Assembly: GCA_963581435.1 (NCBI GenBank)
Contig: CAUZOL010000096.1
Coordinates: forward strand, 1-20,423
Direction: 5' to 3'
Length of the DNA stretch: 20,423 nucleotides
DNA from: JABISG01 sp963581435
GTDB lineage: Bacteria; Planctomycetota; Planctomycetia; Planctomycetales; Planctomycetaceae
Positions 7,494 to 15,510 of the stretch are shown here, piece after piece (position 1 is the stretch's first letter; every line of letters starts with the position of its first letter). The notes below the pieces were generated by a model. The model was not told the DNA's origin, did no database searches, and worked only from the letters and a program-made list of their open reading frames with translations. The translations under genes and the position numbers were made by a program.

Positions 7494-7740
7494 ACCGGCG
7501 ATAGCCTCGGTGTTGCCGCGGTCGTATAAGTCACTGTTGCGTTTCATTGACGCCCGTGGCTATTTGGCCGAACGGTCTGCTCTTCCGGGTGGCAAATGTT
7601 CGTTTGCCTGTGAGCCTGTCGTGTGCGGATAAGAGCCGTGCCGAATAGGCCGCAACGCAAACCGTCGATTCCTCGCGAGTCACGCGTGCAGGACGACGAT
7701 CTGAATCCCATTGCCGCGACAACCGAGAGGAAGGACTACA

Positions 7741-9282
7741 ATGCCGGAAGCCATTTGGGGCTTAGTGGGATTGGTCGTCGGAGTAGCAATCGGGTTTTTA
7801 TTCGACCGTCTGCGCCGGGGTGCCGCCTTTCAAGGCCGCGATGAAATAATTAAGCAGGCGGAACAGGAAGCGGAAAACCTGAAGCGTTCGCACGAGTTGG
7901 CGACGAAGGAAGAGTTGCTGAAGCGTCGGGAAGATCTCGAGAAGGAGCTGACCGGTAGCCGCGAGGAATTGCGGAAACAAGAGAAACGGCTCGACAAACG
8001 TGAAACAACGCTCGACGACCAGCAGCAGGATTTCCTGAAGAAGGATCGCATGCTGGAGACGACACAAGCGAAGCTTGCCGATCGTGGCAAGGCGCTCGAT
8101 GCGCGCGAAAAAGAGCTGGATCGGGTGCTGCAGGAAGAACAGGAGCAGTTGTACAAAATCGGCGGGTTGAACAAAGAGGAAGCCACCGAGATGCTGCTCG
8201 ATCGTCTCGATCGTCAGCTGAAAAACGAAACCGGCGGACTGATTCTCGAGCATCGCAAACAACTGAAAGAGGAGTGCGAGCGCGAGTCGCGCGAAGCCGT
8301 TTTGATGGCCGTTCAACGGTACGCGGCTGCACATACTTCCGAATCGACCGTTTCCACCGTCGGTATTCCCAGCGATGAAATGAAGGGCCGCATTATCGGT
8401 CGCGAGGGGCGCAATATTCGCGCCTTTGAAAAAGCAACCGGCGTCGATGTTATCGTCGATGATACGCCGGGCGTGGTGATCGTCTCGGCATTCGATACCG
8501 TGCGTCGCGAGATCGCTAAACTCTCACTGGAAAAGCTGGTTCAGGACGGTCGCATTCACCCGACGCGAATCGAAGAAGTGGTCGTCGAAACCGAAAAGGA
8601 AATGGGCGAACACATCCGAAGGTTGGGGCAAGAGGCGGCCCAGGAAGCGGGCATTCCTTCGCTGCATGAAAAAATCCTCGACCTGATGGGACGGCTCAAT
8701 TTCCGCGTCAGTTACAGCCAGAACGTCAGGCGGCACTCGATTGAGGTTTCCTATCTCACCGGCCTGATTGCCGAGCAGTTGGGGTTGGACGGAGCGATGG
8801 CGCGGCGGTGCGGTTTTCTGCACGACATTGGCAAGGCGGCCGACCACGAGATGGAGGGTGGCCATCCGGCCGTTGGTGCCGAGTTGTTGAAACGGTACGG
8901 CGAGGGGCCCGAAGTAGTCCACGCCGCCGCCGGACATCACGACGACATTCGCGTCGAATTTCCTTACACCGTGTTGGTGGCAGCCGCCGACGCCATCTCG
9001 GCGGCCCGTCCCGGAGCACGCCGCGAGACGTTGGAAAAATACGTTCGCCGACTGGAAGAGTTGGAAGCGTTGGCCTGCGGTTTTCCCGGCGTCGATCAGT
9101 CGTACGCCATTCAGGCAGGCCGCGAGATTCGTGTCATTGTCGATTCCAAACAAATCAACGACCGCGAAGCGGCCAAATTGTGCCGCGACCTGGCCAAGGC
9201 AATCGAAGAGACACTGACATATCCCGGCGAAGTCAAAGTGACGGTCCTGCGAGAAACCCGTACCGTTCACATGGCAAGATAA
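7741..9282 (+). CDS. rny: Ribonuclease Y
   Basis: The 513-residue product has the full RNase Y plan. An N-terminal membrane helix spans 5-21 and a long charged coiled coil about 35-185. A KH RNA-binding domain follows (about 205-265, with GRIIGREGRN at 217-226). The HD phosphohydrolase domain is about 325-425, with His361-Asp362 in FLHDIGKAADHE, His375 in GHPAVGAELL and His399-His400 in GHHDD. RNase Y is a membrane-tethered endonuclease that initiates mRNA decay in many bacteria. Length is close to the usual 520. ATG 7741 is preceded by AGGAAGG (7728-7734); an in-frame TTG at 7711 has no such support. The gene is followed by a 9294-9379 hairpin and then the nitrilase gene. No other RNA-decay gene lies nearby. 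Confidence 0.95.
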   Translation: MPEAIWGLVGLVVGVAIGFLFDRLRRGAAFQGRDEIIKQAEQEAENLKRSHELATKEELLKRREDLEKELTGSREELRKQEKRLDKRETTLDDQQQDFLKKDRMLETTQAKLADRGKALDAREKELDRVLQEEQEQLYKIGGLNKEEATEMLLDRLDRQLKNETGGLILEHRKQLKEECERESREAVLMAVQRYAAAHTSESTVSTVGIPSDEMKGRIIGREGRNIRAFEKATGVDVIVDDTPGVVIVSAFDTVRREIAKLSLEKLVQDGRIHPTRIEEVVVETEKEMGEHIRRLGQEAAQEAGIPSLHEKILDLMGRLNFRVSYSQNVRRHSIEVSYLTGLIAEQLGLDGAMARRCGFLHDIGKAADHEMEGGHPAVGAELLKRYGEGPEVVHAAAGHHDDIRVEFPYTVLVAAADAISAARPGARRETLEKYVRRLEELEALACGFPGVDQSYAIQAGREIRVIVDSKQINDREAAKLCRDLAKAIEETLTYPGEVKVTVLRETRTVHMAR

Positions 9283-9293
9283 AAGATTCGGAA

Positions 9294-9379
9294 GGGTGGC
9301 TGGGGTCGAGTCTTCGAGCCCCCAACGCGCTCGTTCTGGGGGCTACGCTCCGAAGATTCCGCTTCGACCCCAGCCACCC
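9294..9379. repeat. GGGTGGCTGGGGTCGA long inverted repeat (intact copy)
   Basis: GGGTGGCTGGGGTCGA (9294-9309) is exactly complementary to TCGACCCCAGCCACCC (9364-9379). Inside, TCTTCG/CGAAGA (9311-9316 and 9351-9356) and AGCCCCCA/TGGGGGCT (9317-9324 and 9337-9344) extend the fold into an 86-base, nearly continuous stem. It occupies most of the 127 bases between the rny stop and the nitrilase start, so it could end or attenuate rny transcripts. It is open in one frame, which gives a false N-terminal extension of the nitrilase. Confidence 0.85.
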
Positions 9380-9409
9380 ATTCGTTGTTTTGAGTCCGGA
9401 GAACACACG

Positions 9410-10258
9410 ATGAAAGTTGCCGGCGTTCAGATGGACGTCACGTTGGGCGAAGTCGATGCCAATGTTGATCGCATCATCGAGAAGCTGCGCGAGACGCGCC
9501 GCGCGGGGGCGGAACTAACCGTCTTTCCCGAGTGTGCCGTCACCGGGTATTGTTTTGCCACGGAAGAGGCGGCGCGGCCGTTTGCACAATCGGTACCCGG
9601 TCCGGCAACAGCGCAGATTGCCGATGCGTGCAAAGAACTGGGCGGCTATGCCGTGTTCGGCATGCTGGAATTGGTCGGCGAAAAAATATTCAACGCTGCC
9701 GTGCTGGTTGGTCCCGACGGTCTCATCGGCTCGTACCGTAAGGTGCATCTGCCATTCTTGGGGGCCGACATGTTCACAAGTTACGGCGATGAACCGTTTG
9801 CCGTTCATTCGGCGGGCGAGCTGAACGTGGGGATGAATATCTGTTACGACTCGGCCTTTCCCGAATCATCGCGGTGCCTGTCGTTGTTGGGAGCCGATTT
9901 GATTGCGCTGCCGACTAACTGGCCTCCGGGCGCCGAATGTGTCGCCGCACACGCAATCAACACGCGGGCGATGGAGAACGGCGTGTATTACATGGCAATT
10001 AACCGCGTCGGCACCGAGGCGGGCATTACGTTTATCGGTTCGAGCCGAATTGCCGATCCGGGCGGGAAGACGTTGGCGAGCGGTTCGACGGACGGCGAAG
10101 AGATTCTGTATGCCGACATCGACACCGCACGCGCACGAATGAAGAAAGTCGTTCGCGTACCGGGTGTGCATGCCATCGACCGCATCGCCGACCGTCGCCC
10201 GGAAATGTACGGCCAACTGACGGAACCGCACAACTTGAAACGTCCCGGGCGGGAATGA
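9410..10258 (+). CDS. Nitrilase-superfamily (carbon-nitrogen) hydrolase
   Basis: The 282-residue protein shows the Glu-Lys-Cys triad of the superfamily: Glu41 in TVFPECAVTGY, Lys111 in YRKVHLPF and Cys145 in MNICYDSAFPE. Length and the absence of a signal peptide fit a cytoplasmic amidase that hydrolyses a nonpeptide C-N bond (N-carbamoyl, amide or omega-amide). The substrate cannot be told from the sequence. ATG 9410 is chosen because GGAGA (9398-9402) lies 7 nt upstream. A longer open frame back to 9296 runs through the palindromic repeat and is not genuine. The gene is on the same strand as rny, but the repeat hairpin between them argues for separate transcripts. It converges on the thioredoxin-like lipoprotein gene. 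Confidence 0.9.
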   Translation: MKVAGVQMDVTLGEVDANVDRIIEKLRETRRAGAELTVFPECAVTGYCFATEEAARPFAQSVPGPATAQIADACKELGGYAVFGMLELVGEKIFNAAVLVGPDGLIGSYRKVHLPFLGADMFTSYGDEPFAVHSAGELNVGMNICYDSAFPESSRCLSLLGADLIALPTNWPPGAECVAAHAINTRAMENGVYYMAINRVGTEAGITFIGSSRIADPGGKTLASGSTDGEEILYADIDTARARMKKVVRVPGVHAIDRIADRRPEMYGQLTEPHNLKRPGRE

Positions 10259-10275
10259 CGCGCGCGTGGCCGCTT

Positions 10276-10312
10276 GAAGGTTTGTAGTGACCGCATTCAT
10301 GCGGTTCGGACG
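10276..10312 (+). repeat. 37-nt dispersed repeat, copy 2
   Basis: It is identical to 4164-4200 except for T at 10283. It begins 18 bases after the nitrilase stop, in the same orientation relative to flanking genes as copy 1, and is followed 58 bases later by the second GGGTGCCACTGGCG inverted repeat. Confidence 0.8.
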
Positions 10313-10370
10313 GTTTCTCCGCGTTCACCCTTATTCGATTAAATGAAGAGGCGATGAATCGGGTCGCAAC

Positions 10371-10432
10371 GGGTGCCACTGGCGTGTCGCCAGTGCAACA
10401 CGGTAAGCAATGGCGACACGCCAGTGGCACCC
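10371..10432. repeat. GGGTGCCACTGGCG inverted repeat, copy 2 (22-bp perfect arms)
   Basis: The bases at 10371-10392 are the exact reverse complement of 10411-10432, giving a 22-bp perfect stem with an 18-nt loop. The arm begins GGGTGCCACTGGCG, as in copy 1. An alternative small hairpin (CACTGGCG/CGCCAGTG, 10377-10395) can form within the left arm. The right arm ends 42 bases short of the stop codon of the opposing lipoprotein gene, so the element sits in the tail-to-tail junction. Confidence 0.85.
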
Positions 10433-10474
10433 AACTTCAACATCCCATGTTGTCGATCACGAGCCAACACGCCC

Positions 10475-12700
10475 TTACGGTTTGTCGGTACCTGGCGGGA
10501 TGAGTTTGGGGCCGGGTTTCGGCTTCGCCGCCGAATCGCCTTTGCCCGGTTTCCCTGGCGCAGTCTTGCCGGGGCCATCTTCCGTCGGTTTGGTGGAACC
10601 GGGAACCGGTGCTTTGATCGGGCTGTTGGGGTTGTCCTTTTCCAGTGACGGCGGCGTGACTGGTTCCGCTGCTGTCTCGGGGTACTCCAACTTTCCACTA
10701 ACCGGAATGATGGCAGCCTGCAGGACCTCCTGCGATGCGTCATCCTGAACGAAGACAATCAGGTGAAGCGGCTTCAATTCCAGTGGACGGACTGGAAACG
10801 GACCGTTCGGCATTTGCTGGCGAAGCTGTGGCGGCAGTGCGAACGGCTGTTCATACTGCTTGGCAGTTGTTTCGAGGTAATCGACCAGTTCCTGCTTGAT
10901 GTCGGCGAGTTCCAAAGACGACTCGTACGACAGGCGACCCTCGATCGGGGCGATCCCATCTGGACCGCCGGGCATGTAACGTACGACCATTTCGTGCCGC
11001 CGAATTCCATTGCTGGCGTTGAAACGAATCACGCCTTCGGCCAGCACCAACTTCAACCGTGCGGATTGAGGCAGGTCTTTTGTTCCATCAACTTTTGCGC
11101 TCAGCGACAGCGTGCCATCTTTTGCATCCGCCGAGAGTTGAATTGAAATTTTCGAATCGGAACCGACAACGCGATCAACCTTCTTGCTGAGTTCTTCGTA
11201 CATCAACTGCGAATAATCAAAAAATCCCCCAATACCTTGGACCTGTCGCCCATTCAAGATGACAGTCGGCGTACTGCTCTGCTCATAGTAGGCCAGCCGG
11301 GTTACTGCATCGGCGTTTGCCAGGGGATCGGGCAGGGGAATGTGCTGATGATATCGCAGCACGATCAGGCTGGAACTCGGATAGGTTGCTTCCAGCCCCA
11401 CGGTGGCCATGTCGGCGGCAACGCACGGTCCGCAGGCTGCACCGGTAAACAACTCGCACAGCGACACCCGCTTTCCTGCCGGGTTGGCGGGGGGAGCAGC
11501 CGACGACGATTTGAACATGCGATGGATGACGGATTCGTAAATCTGATCGTGGAATTCGTCCAAACCATCCGCTTTGCCTTTGGTCGATTTCCACAACCGC
11601 TCGGTCGCCTGTTCTGCCGTCTCGGGATCACTCTCACTATCGCGGCTTAGCGCGGCGAAGTACCGTTCGCCTTCCGGGAGAATGGCCAATTCGGCGAATA
11701 ACTGCAGCGCCTTGTTCTTGTCCCCACTATCGTCATGATGATTCGCCAACGCGACGCGGAGACGATGATCGAGCAGATTCTCCTCGTGAAGTTCTGCCAG
11801 AGCGACCGCCCCCGTTTCCCGAGTCTCTTTGTCGGTCGAAATAATTCTTGCCATCGCACTGGTGTATTTCAGGCGGGAAGTGAACTCTTCGTCCTTGTCG
11901 TCGCCTGATTCCTTCTCCAACGGCAGGAGAGTTTTGACAGCCAAATTGGGCAGGTACTTTTGCTGAACCAGAATTGCAGCCGAATCAAGCCGGACGTTTC
12001 GCTTCATCCGAGCCCCCCACCGACTGCCCGTCTTGACGAAATCCGCGATGATTTGCGAAACGGCCGCTTCGTCAAGTTCGTTCTGTTTGCTTTTCGCCAG
12101 CAGGACGATGTATGCCGACATGGCCGTCGGACTTGTGTTGAACTTCTTGGCGAATTGTTTCAATTGAGCAGTCGAGTCTTCACTTCTCATTGCGGCTTCA
12201 AATGCTTCGGCCCCTTCGGTGGGGACACCGACAGGTCCTTCGACCTGCTCCTGATCGGTGCGCACTAATCGGATCGGCTGCAGTCCGCGATTGGTGGAGG
12301 TGTTGCCGTAAATGGTGTTGCCGTCCAGCAACCCGTGGAGGTTGAGTTGCCCGTCTGTGTCAACCTGAAACTCCAGTTGAATGCTGTCGTCCGAAACGGT
12401 GGTCTTCGTCAGCGTGGCATCGGGAAACACTTCTTCCGAGCTGTCGAGAACTTTGCCGACCAATTCGCCGTTCTTGTCTTCGCCAAATTTGACAACTGCG
12501 AGGTGAACTTCACTTGGCGCATCCATCCGGCTGGCAATCATCAACCACATTCCGGAGAACGTCTCCTGCTTGGCTTCAGCCTTTGTTTCGCTCGTCCCAT
12601 TCTTGCCACTCGCATCGCTCGCCAGCTTCGGTTTTGCACCGTCGCCACAGCCGACGAAAAACAGGGTAACGGCGAAGAGAATCAAATGAGCGTAACGCAT
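10475..12700 (-). CDS. Large lipoprotein with an internal thioredoxin-type CGPC motif
   Basis: The 741-residue product has a lipoprotein signal (RYAHLILFAVTLFFVGC, Cys18) and a beta-rich N-terminal part (about 45-147; WLMIASRMD, GLLDGNTIYGNTS). A helical, repeat-like region spans about 160-395. A thioredoxin-like segment follows (about 410-490) with CELFTGAACGPC placing the CXXC cysteines at 423 and 426, and the cis-proline-like STPTVILNG near 476-484. The remainder is a beta-rich region to about 655 and a Pro/Gly/Lys-rich tail (about 670-741). CGPC is the classical redox-active dithiol motif, so a periplasm-facing oxidoreductase or sensor role is likely; the partner is unknown. The start is ATG 12700, with AGGAAA (12708-12713) 7 nt upstream; the frame open to 12802 lacks this. 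The gene is monocistronic. Confidence 0.75.
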   Translation of the reverse strand: MRYAHLILFAVTLFFVGCGDGAKPKLASDASGKNGTSETKAEAKQETFSGMWLMIASRMDAPSEVHLAVVKFGEDKNGELVGKVLDSSEEVFPDATLTKTTVSDDSIQLEFQVDTDGQLNLHGLLDGNTIYGNTSTNRGLQPIRLVRTDQEQVEGPVGVPTEGAEAFEAAMRSEDSTAQLKQFAKKFNTSPTAMSAYIVLLAKSKQNELDEAAVSQIIADFVKTGSRWGARMKRNVRLDSAAILVQQKYLPNLAVKTLLPLEKESGDDKDEEFTSRLKYTSAMARIISTDKETRETGAVALAELHEENLLDHRLRVALANHHDDSGDKNKALQLFAELAILPEGERYFAALSRDSESDPETAEQATERLWKSTKGKADGLDEFHDQIYESVIHRMFKSSSAAPPANPAGKRVSLCELFTGAACGPCVAADMATVGLEATYPSSSLIVLRYHQHIPLPDPLANADAVTRLAYYEQSSTPTVILNGRQVQGIGGFFDYSQLMYEELSKKVDRVVGSDSKISIQLSADAKDGTLSLSAKVDGTKDLPQSARLKLVLAEGVIRFNASNGIRRHEMVVRYMPGGPDGIAPIEGRLSYESSLELADIKQELVDYLETTAKQYEQPFALPPQLRQQMPNGPFPVRPLELKPLHLIVFVQDDASQEVLQAAIIPVSGKLEYPETAAEPVTPPSLEKDNPNSPIKAPVPGSTKPTEDGPGKTAPGKPGKGDSAAKPKPGPKLIPPGTDKP

Positions 12701-13243
12701 GGCATTGTTTCCTGAGGAGATCGGGGGCAAACGCATTCGGACGGTTGGTGGGTCGGCGATGGTGGCAACAGGGCAAGGGGGAGCGACCTGTCGGGATAGC
12801 ATTGTAACCGGACTCAGCAGCGCGAATTGTATCGAATTTCACTCAAACCGAAAGAGGAACACCGATGCAATTGTGTTCAGGTTGCCCGTGCTGGCAACGG
12901 CTGTTTTTCCTGTTTGCAGCCAACAACGAAAATCACACGGGGGAATTCCATCCGAACGCTCTTCCCTCTTTACGACAATAAACTGCTTTCAGTTGGCCAA
13001 TTCCCTGTTCGGTATGCGTCGAACTTAGTAACTGCACGTTGTTGGCGGCCAGTGACTACGGTTTGTTGCCAACGCCAACATCAAATGCCGGCTGCGACGA
13101 TCCCCATCGCGGCCTAAACGACTGCTGCTGGTTTTACCTATGGCTGTCGAGTACCTTCAGAGACTAGTTGCCGGGCGGAACGGCAAGACTCTGCTGCAGT
13201 TGGTTCTGCGGCGAACCGAATCAGAAAGAATTGGAACCGACCG
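12701..13243. other. 543-base divergent intergenic region
   Basis: This stretch separates the divergent lipoprotein and aldolase genes and should hold both promoters. Small open frames on both strands overlap without ribosome binding sites or recognisable products. I see no strong palindrome, repeat copy or clear -35/-10 pair. Confidence 0.5.
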
Positions 13244-14020
13244 ATGCAGAACGCTCGCAAATTTTCTGAAAAACTGTCGCGGGGCGAGATTTGTCTGGGA
13301 ACCGCTATCAGCAGTTCCGACCCCAGCGTCACCGAAGCGATAGGCCCGGAGTTTGATTTCCTGTGGATTGATACCGAGCACACATCCATTTCGCTGGAGA
13401 GCCTGAAGTGCCACCTGATGGCGCTGAAGGCGACCGAGTGTGCCTCCTTGGTGCGCGTCCCGTGGAACGATCCGGTGCTGATCAAGCCGGTGTTGGACAT
13501 CGGAGCCGACGGCATCATCGTTCCAATGGTGCGCACCGCGGCCGATGTTGCAGCGGCCGTCGCCGCCTGTCGCTATCCACCGGAAGGCATTCGTGGATTC
13601 GGTCCGCTGCGGCCGTTGGACTACGGCCGCCTCGATGCCGAGCAGTTCTGCCGCGACGCCAACGAACACATCATCACGATCGTACAGATCGAACAAGCCG
13701 AAGCGGTTGAGAACATCGATGAGATTCTCGCGGTACCCGGATTGAGCAGCGTTGCCTTCGGTCCGCAGGATCTGGCCGCTTCATTAGGACATCGGACGCA
13801 GCCAACTCATCCCGAAGTGCTGGCCGCCATCGAATCGGTCGTTCGGAAATGTCAGGCTGCCAACATACCGGCCGGCATCTCAGTCGGTGCCGACCCGGAT
13901 CAGTTGTGTGACTGGGCCGACATGGGCATCCAATGGTTGGCGATGGGAGTCGATGTGACACTGATGATTCGGGCTGCGAGTGAAGTCGCCGGCAAAGTGA
14001 AGGCACACGTGAATCGATGA
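13244..14020 (+). CDS. HpcH/HpaI-family aldolase
   Basis: The 258-residue protein matches the class II, divalent-metal HpcH/HpaI aldolases. WIDTEHTSI gives Glu45-His46 (catalytic histidine), LVRVPWND gives Arg71 (carboxylate binding), IVQIEQ gives Glu150, and FGPQDL gives Asp176 (the metal pair). GADGIIVPMV near 88-97 is also conserved. The family catalyses reversible aldol cleavage of 4-hydroxy-2-oxo acids to pyruvate and an aldehyde, for example hydroxy-oxoheptanedioate or dehydrodeoxyglucarate. The exact substrate is not decidable here. There is no signal peptide, so it is cytoplasmic. ATG 13244 follows GGAA (13233-13236) at 7 nt. The Tat-exported protein gene starts 84 bases downstream on the same strand and may be cotranscribed. 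Confidence 0.9.
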   Translation: MQNARKFSEKLSRGEICLGTAISSSDPSVTEAIGPEFDFLWIDTEHTSISLESLKCHLMALKATECASLVRVPWNDPVLIKPVLDIGADGIIVPMVRTAADVAAAVAACRYPPEGIRGFGPLRPLDYGRLDAEQFCRDANEHIITIVQIEQAEAVENIDEILAVPGLSSVAFGPQDLAASLGHRTQPTHPEVLAAIESVVRKCQAANIPAGISVGADPDQLCDWADMGIQWLAMGVDVTLMIRAASEVAGKVKAHVNR

Positions 14021-14104
14021 CCGCCAACATCGATCATCGCCCCGACCGCTTCACGGTGACAAGCAACAGTGAACAACCACAAGGAACCGCAGAAAGGCAT
14101 TCCG

Positions 14105-15496
14105 GTGACGAATACTCCAATCAAGAATGAATCGCATTCTCCGTCCCGTTTCTCAGAAAGCTCGAGTCTTTCAACGAGCGGCGAACTTTCACGCCGCGAT
14201 GCACTGCGTGCGGTCGGAACATCATTCGGAGCAGCAGTTGTTGCGTCTGCGACACCGTTGTGGGCCGCCCCCGCGCAAACCCGCCCCAAAGTGGCGGTCG
14301 TCATGACCGTGTGCACTCATCGCACACATGCGCACGTGCTGCTTGAGAATTTTCTGCAGCCCTATTTGTTCAACGGCAAACGCACCGATCCGGGAGTTGA
14401 TGTCGTCAGTTTCTATGTCGATCAAACACCCGGCGGCGACATGTCACAGGACATTGCCCGCCGATTCAAAATCCCCGTCTTCAAAACGATCGGCGAATCG
14501 CTTTGCCTTGGTGGCAAACAGTTGGCGGTCGATGCCGTCCTCGCCATCGGAGAGCACGGCAATTATCCGGTGAACGAACTGGGACAGCGCAAGTATCCGC
14601 GCAAACGGTTTTTCGACGAAATCGTCGCCGTCATGCGACGGTCCCGACGCTCTGTGCCGCTGTTCAACGACAAGCACCTCTCGTACCGCTGGGACTGGGC
14701 GAAGGAAATGTACGATACGGCTCAGCAAGCCGGCATTCCCTTTATGGCGGGCAGCAGTGTCCCGTTGGCGCAGCGTCGACCGCCACTCGCGTTGCCCGCC
14801 GGTGCACAAATCGAAGAGGCAATTTCTATTCACGGCGGCCCGTTGGAGTCATACGATTTTCACGGACTCGAAGTCCTGCAGTCGATGATCGAATCGCGCA
14901 AAGGAGGCGAAACCGGCGTCGCCAGCATCGAATTGCTCAAAGGCGACGCGCTATGGAAAGCGGCCGAAGAGGGGCGCTGGTCGCCGGAACTTGCCCGCGC
15001 AGCGATGGCCGCCGAATTGGGAAAGGCGCCGAAGTCGCTCCGCAGAATTCCAGGCGAGCAACCCGACCCGACGCATGGGTTACTGGTCACCTACAAGGAT
15101 GGCCTGAAAGCGACCGTACTCAAAGTGGGCCACAGCAGCACGCGTTGGAATTTTGCTTGCCGATTGAAAGATGACCCGAAAATCCACGCAACCAGTTTTT
15201 ATGTCGGCCCGTGGAATAACCGTAATCTCTTCAAGGCGTTGTCGCACGCCATTCAGAACCACTTCATCCACAAGCAGGCTCCGTACCCGGTCGAGCGGAC
15301 GCTGCTCGTCACCGGTATGCTGGAAGCCGCCATGCAATCGAACAAGGCTGGTAAGTCGATCGAAACACCGCATTTGGAATTGGCCTACAAGCCGCGCGAT
15401 TTCACTGCGATGCGGGAAATGGGCGCGTCGTGGAAAATCATCACCGAAGACATTCCCGAACCCAAGGGAATTACCCTGCACGGAATCGATTCGTAA
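14105..15496 (+). CDS. Tat-exported protein of unknown function, possibly Gfo/Idh-like
   Basis: The 463-residue product carries a Tat-type signal: SRRDALRAVGTSFGAAVVAS (arginines 30-31), then ATPLWAAPA before the mature part. After it, KVAVVMTVCTHRTHAHVL and a patch VDAVLAIGEHGNYP suggest a Rossmann-like start. Motifs such as LFNDKHLSYRWDWAKEMYD and GIPFMAGSSVPLAQRR look like a conserved family shared among planctomycete and verrucomicrobial genomes; this is recollection, not a search result. I do not assign a reaction. There is no ATG before the signal. GTG 14105 has GAAAGG (14092-14097) 7 nt upstream and is preferred over GTG 14069. The gene follows the aldolase gene and converges on DUF1501 with 14 bp between stop codons. 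Confidence 0.75.
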   Translation: MTNTPIKNESHSPSRFSESSSLSTSGELSRRDALRAVGTSFGAAVVASATPLWAAPAQTRPKVAVVMTVCTHRTHAHVLLENFLQPYLFNGKRTDPGVDVVSFYVDQTPGGDMSQDIARRFKIPVFKTIGESLCLGGKQLAVDAVLAIGEHGNYPVNELGQRKYPRKRFFDEIVAVMRRSRRSVPLFNDKHLSYRWDWAKEMYDTAQQAGIPFMAGSSVPLAQRRPPLALPAGAQIEEAISIHGGPLESYDFHGLEVLQSMIESRKGGETGVASIELLKGDALWKAAEEGRWSPELARAAMAAELGKAPKSLRRIPGEQPDPTHGLLVTYKDGLKATVLKVGHSSTRWNFACRLKDDPKIHATSFYVGPWNNRNLFKALSHAIQNHFIHKQAPYPVERTLLVTGMLEAAMQSNKAGKSIETPHLELAYKPRDFTAMREMGASWKIITEDIPEPKGITLHGIDS

Positions 15497-15510
15497 TTGG
15501 CTTCAGCGAA

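Larger units (their letters stand above)
6798..7740. other. 943-base region with no convincing gene
   Basis: This gap separates the divergent cytochrome and RNase Y genes. I see a possible promoter at 6964-6991, a stem-loop at 7019-7038 and one weak small frame at 7179-7493, each listed separately. Other open frames overlap one another on both strands without ribosome binding sites or recognisable sequence. No tmRNA, RNase P RNA or SRP RNA features were recognised. The last 250 bases (7494-7740) hold only the RNase Y leader with its ribosome binding site. Confidence 0.5.

Noticed and set aside
8524..9270. 248-residue minus-strand frame inside rny
   Set aside because: It is the antisense shadow of the conserved HD domain of RNase Y, with no ribosome binding site and no family features.
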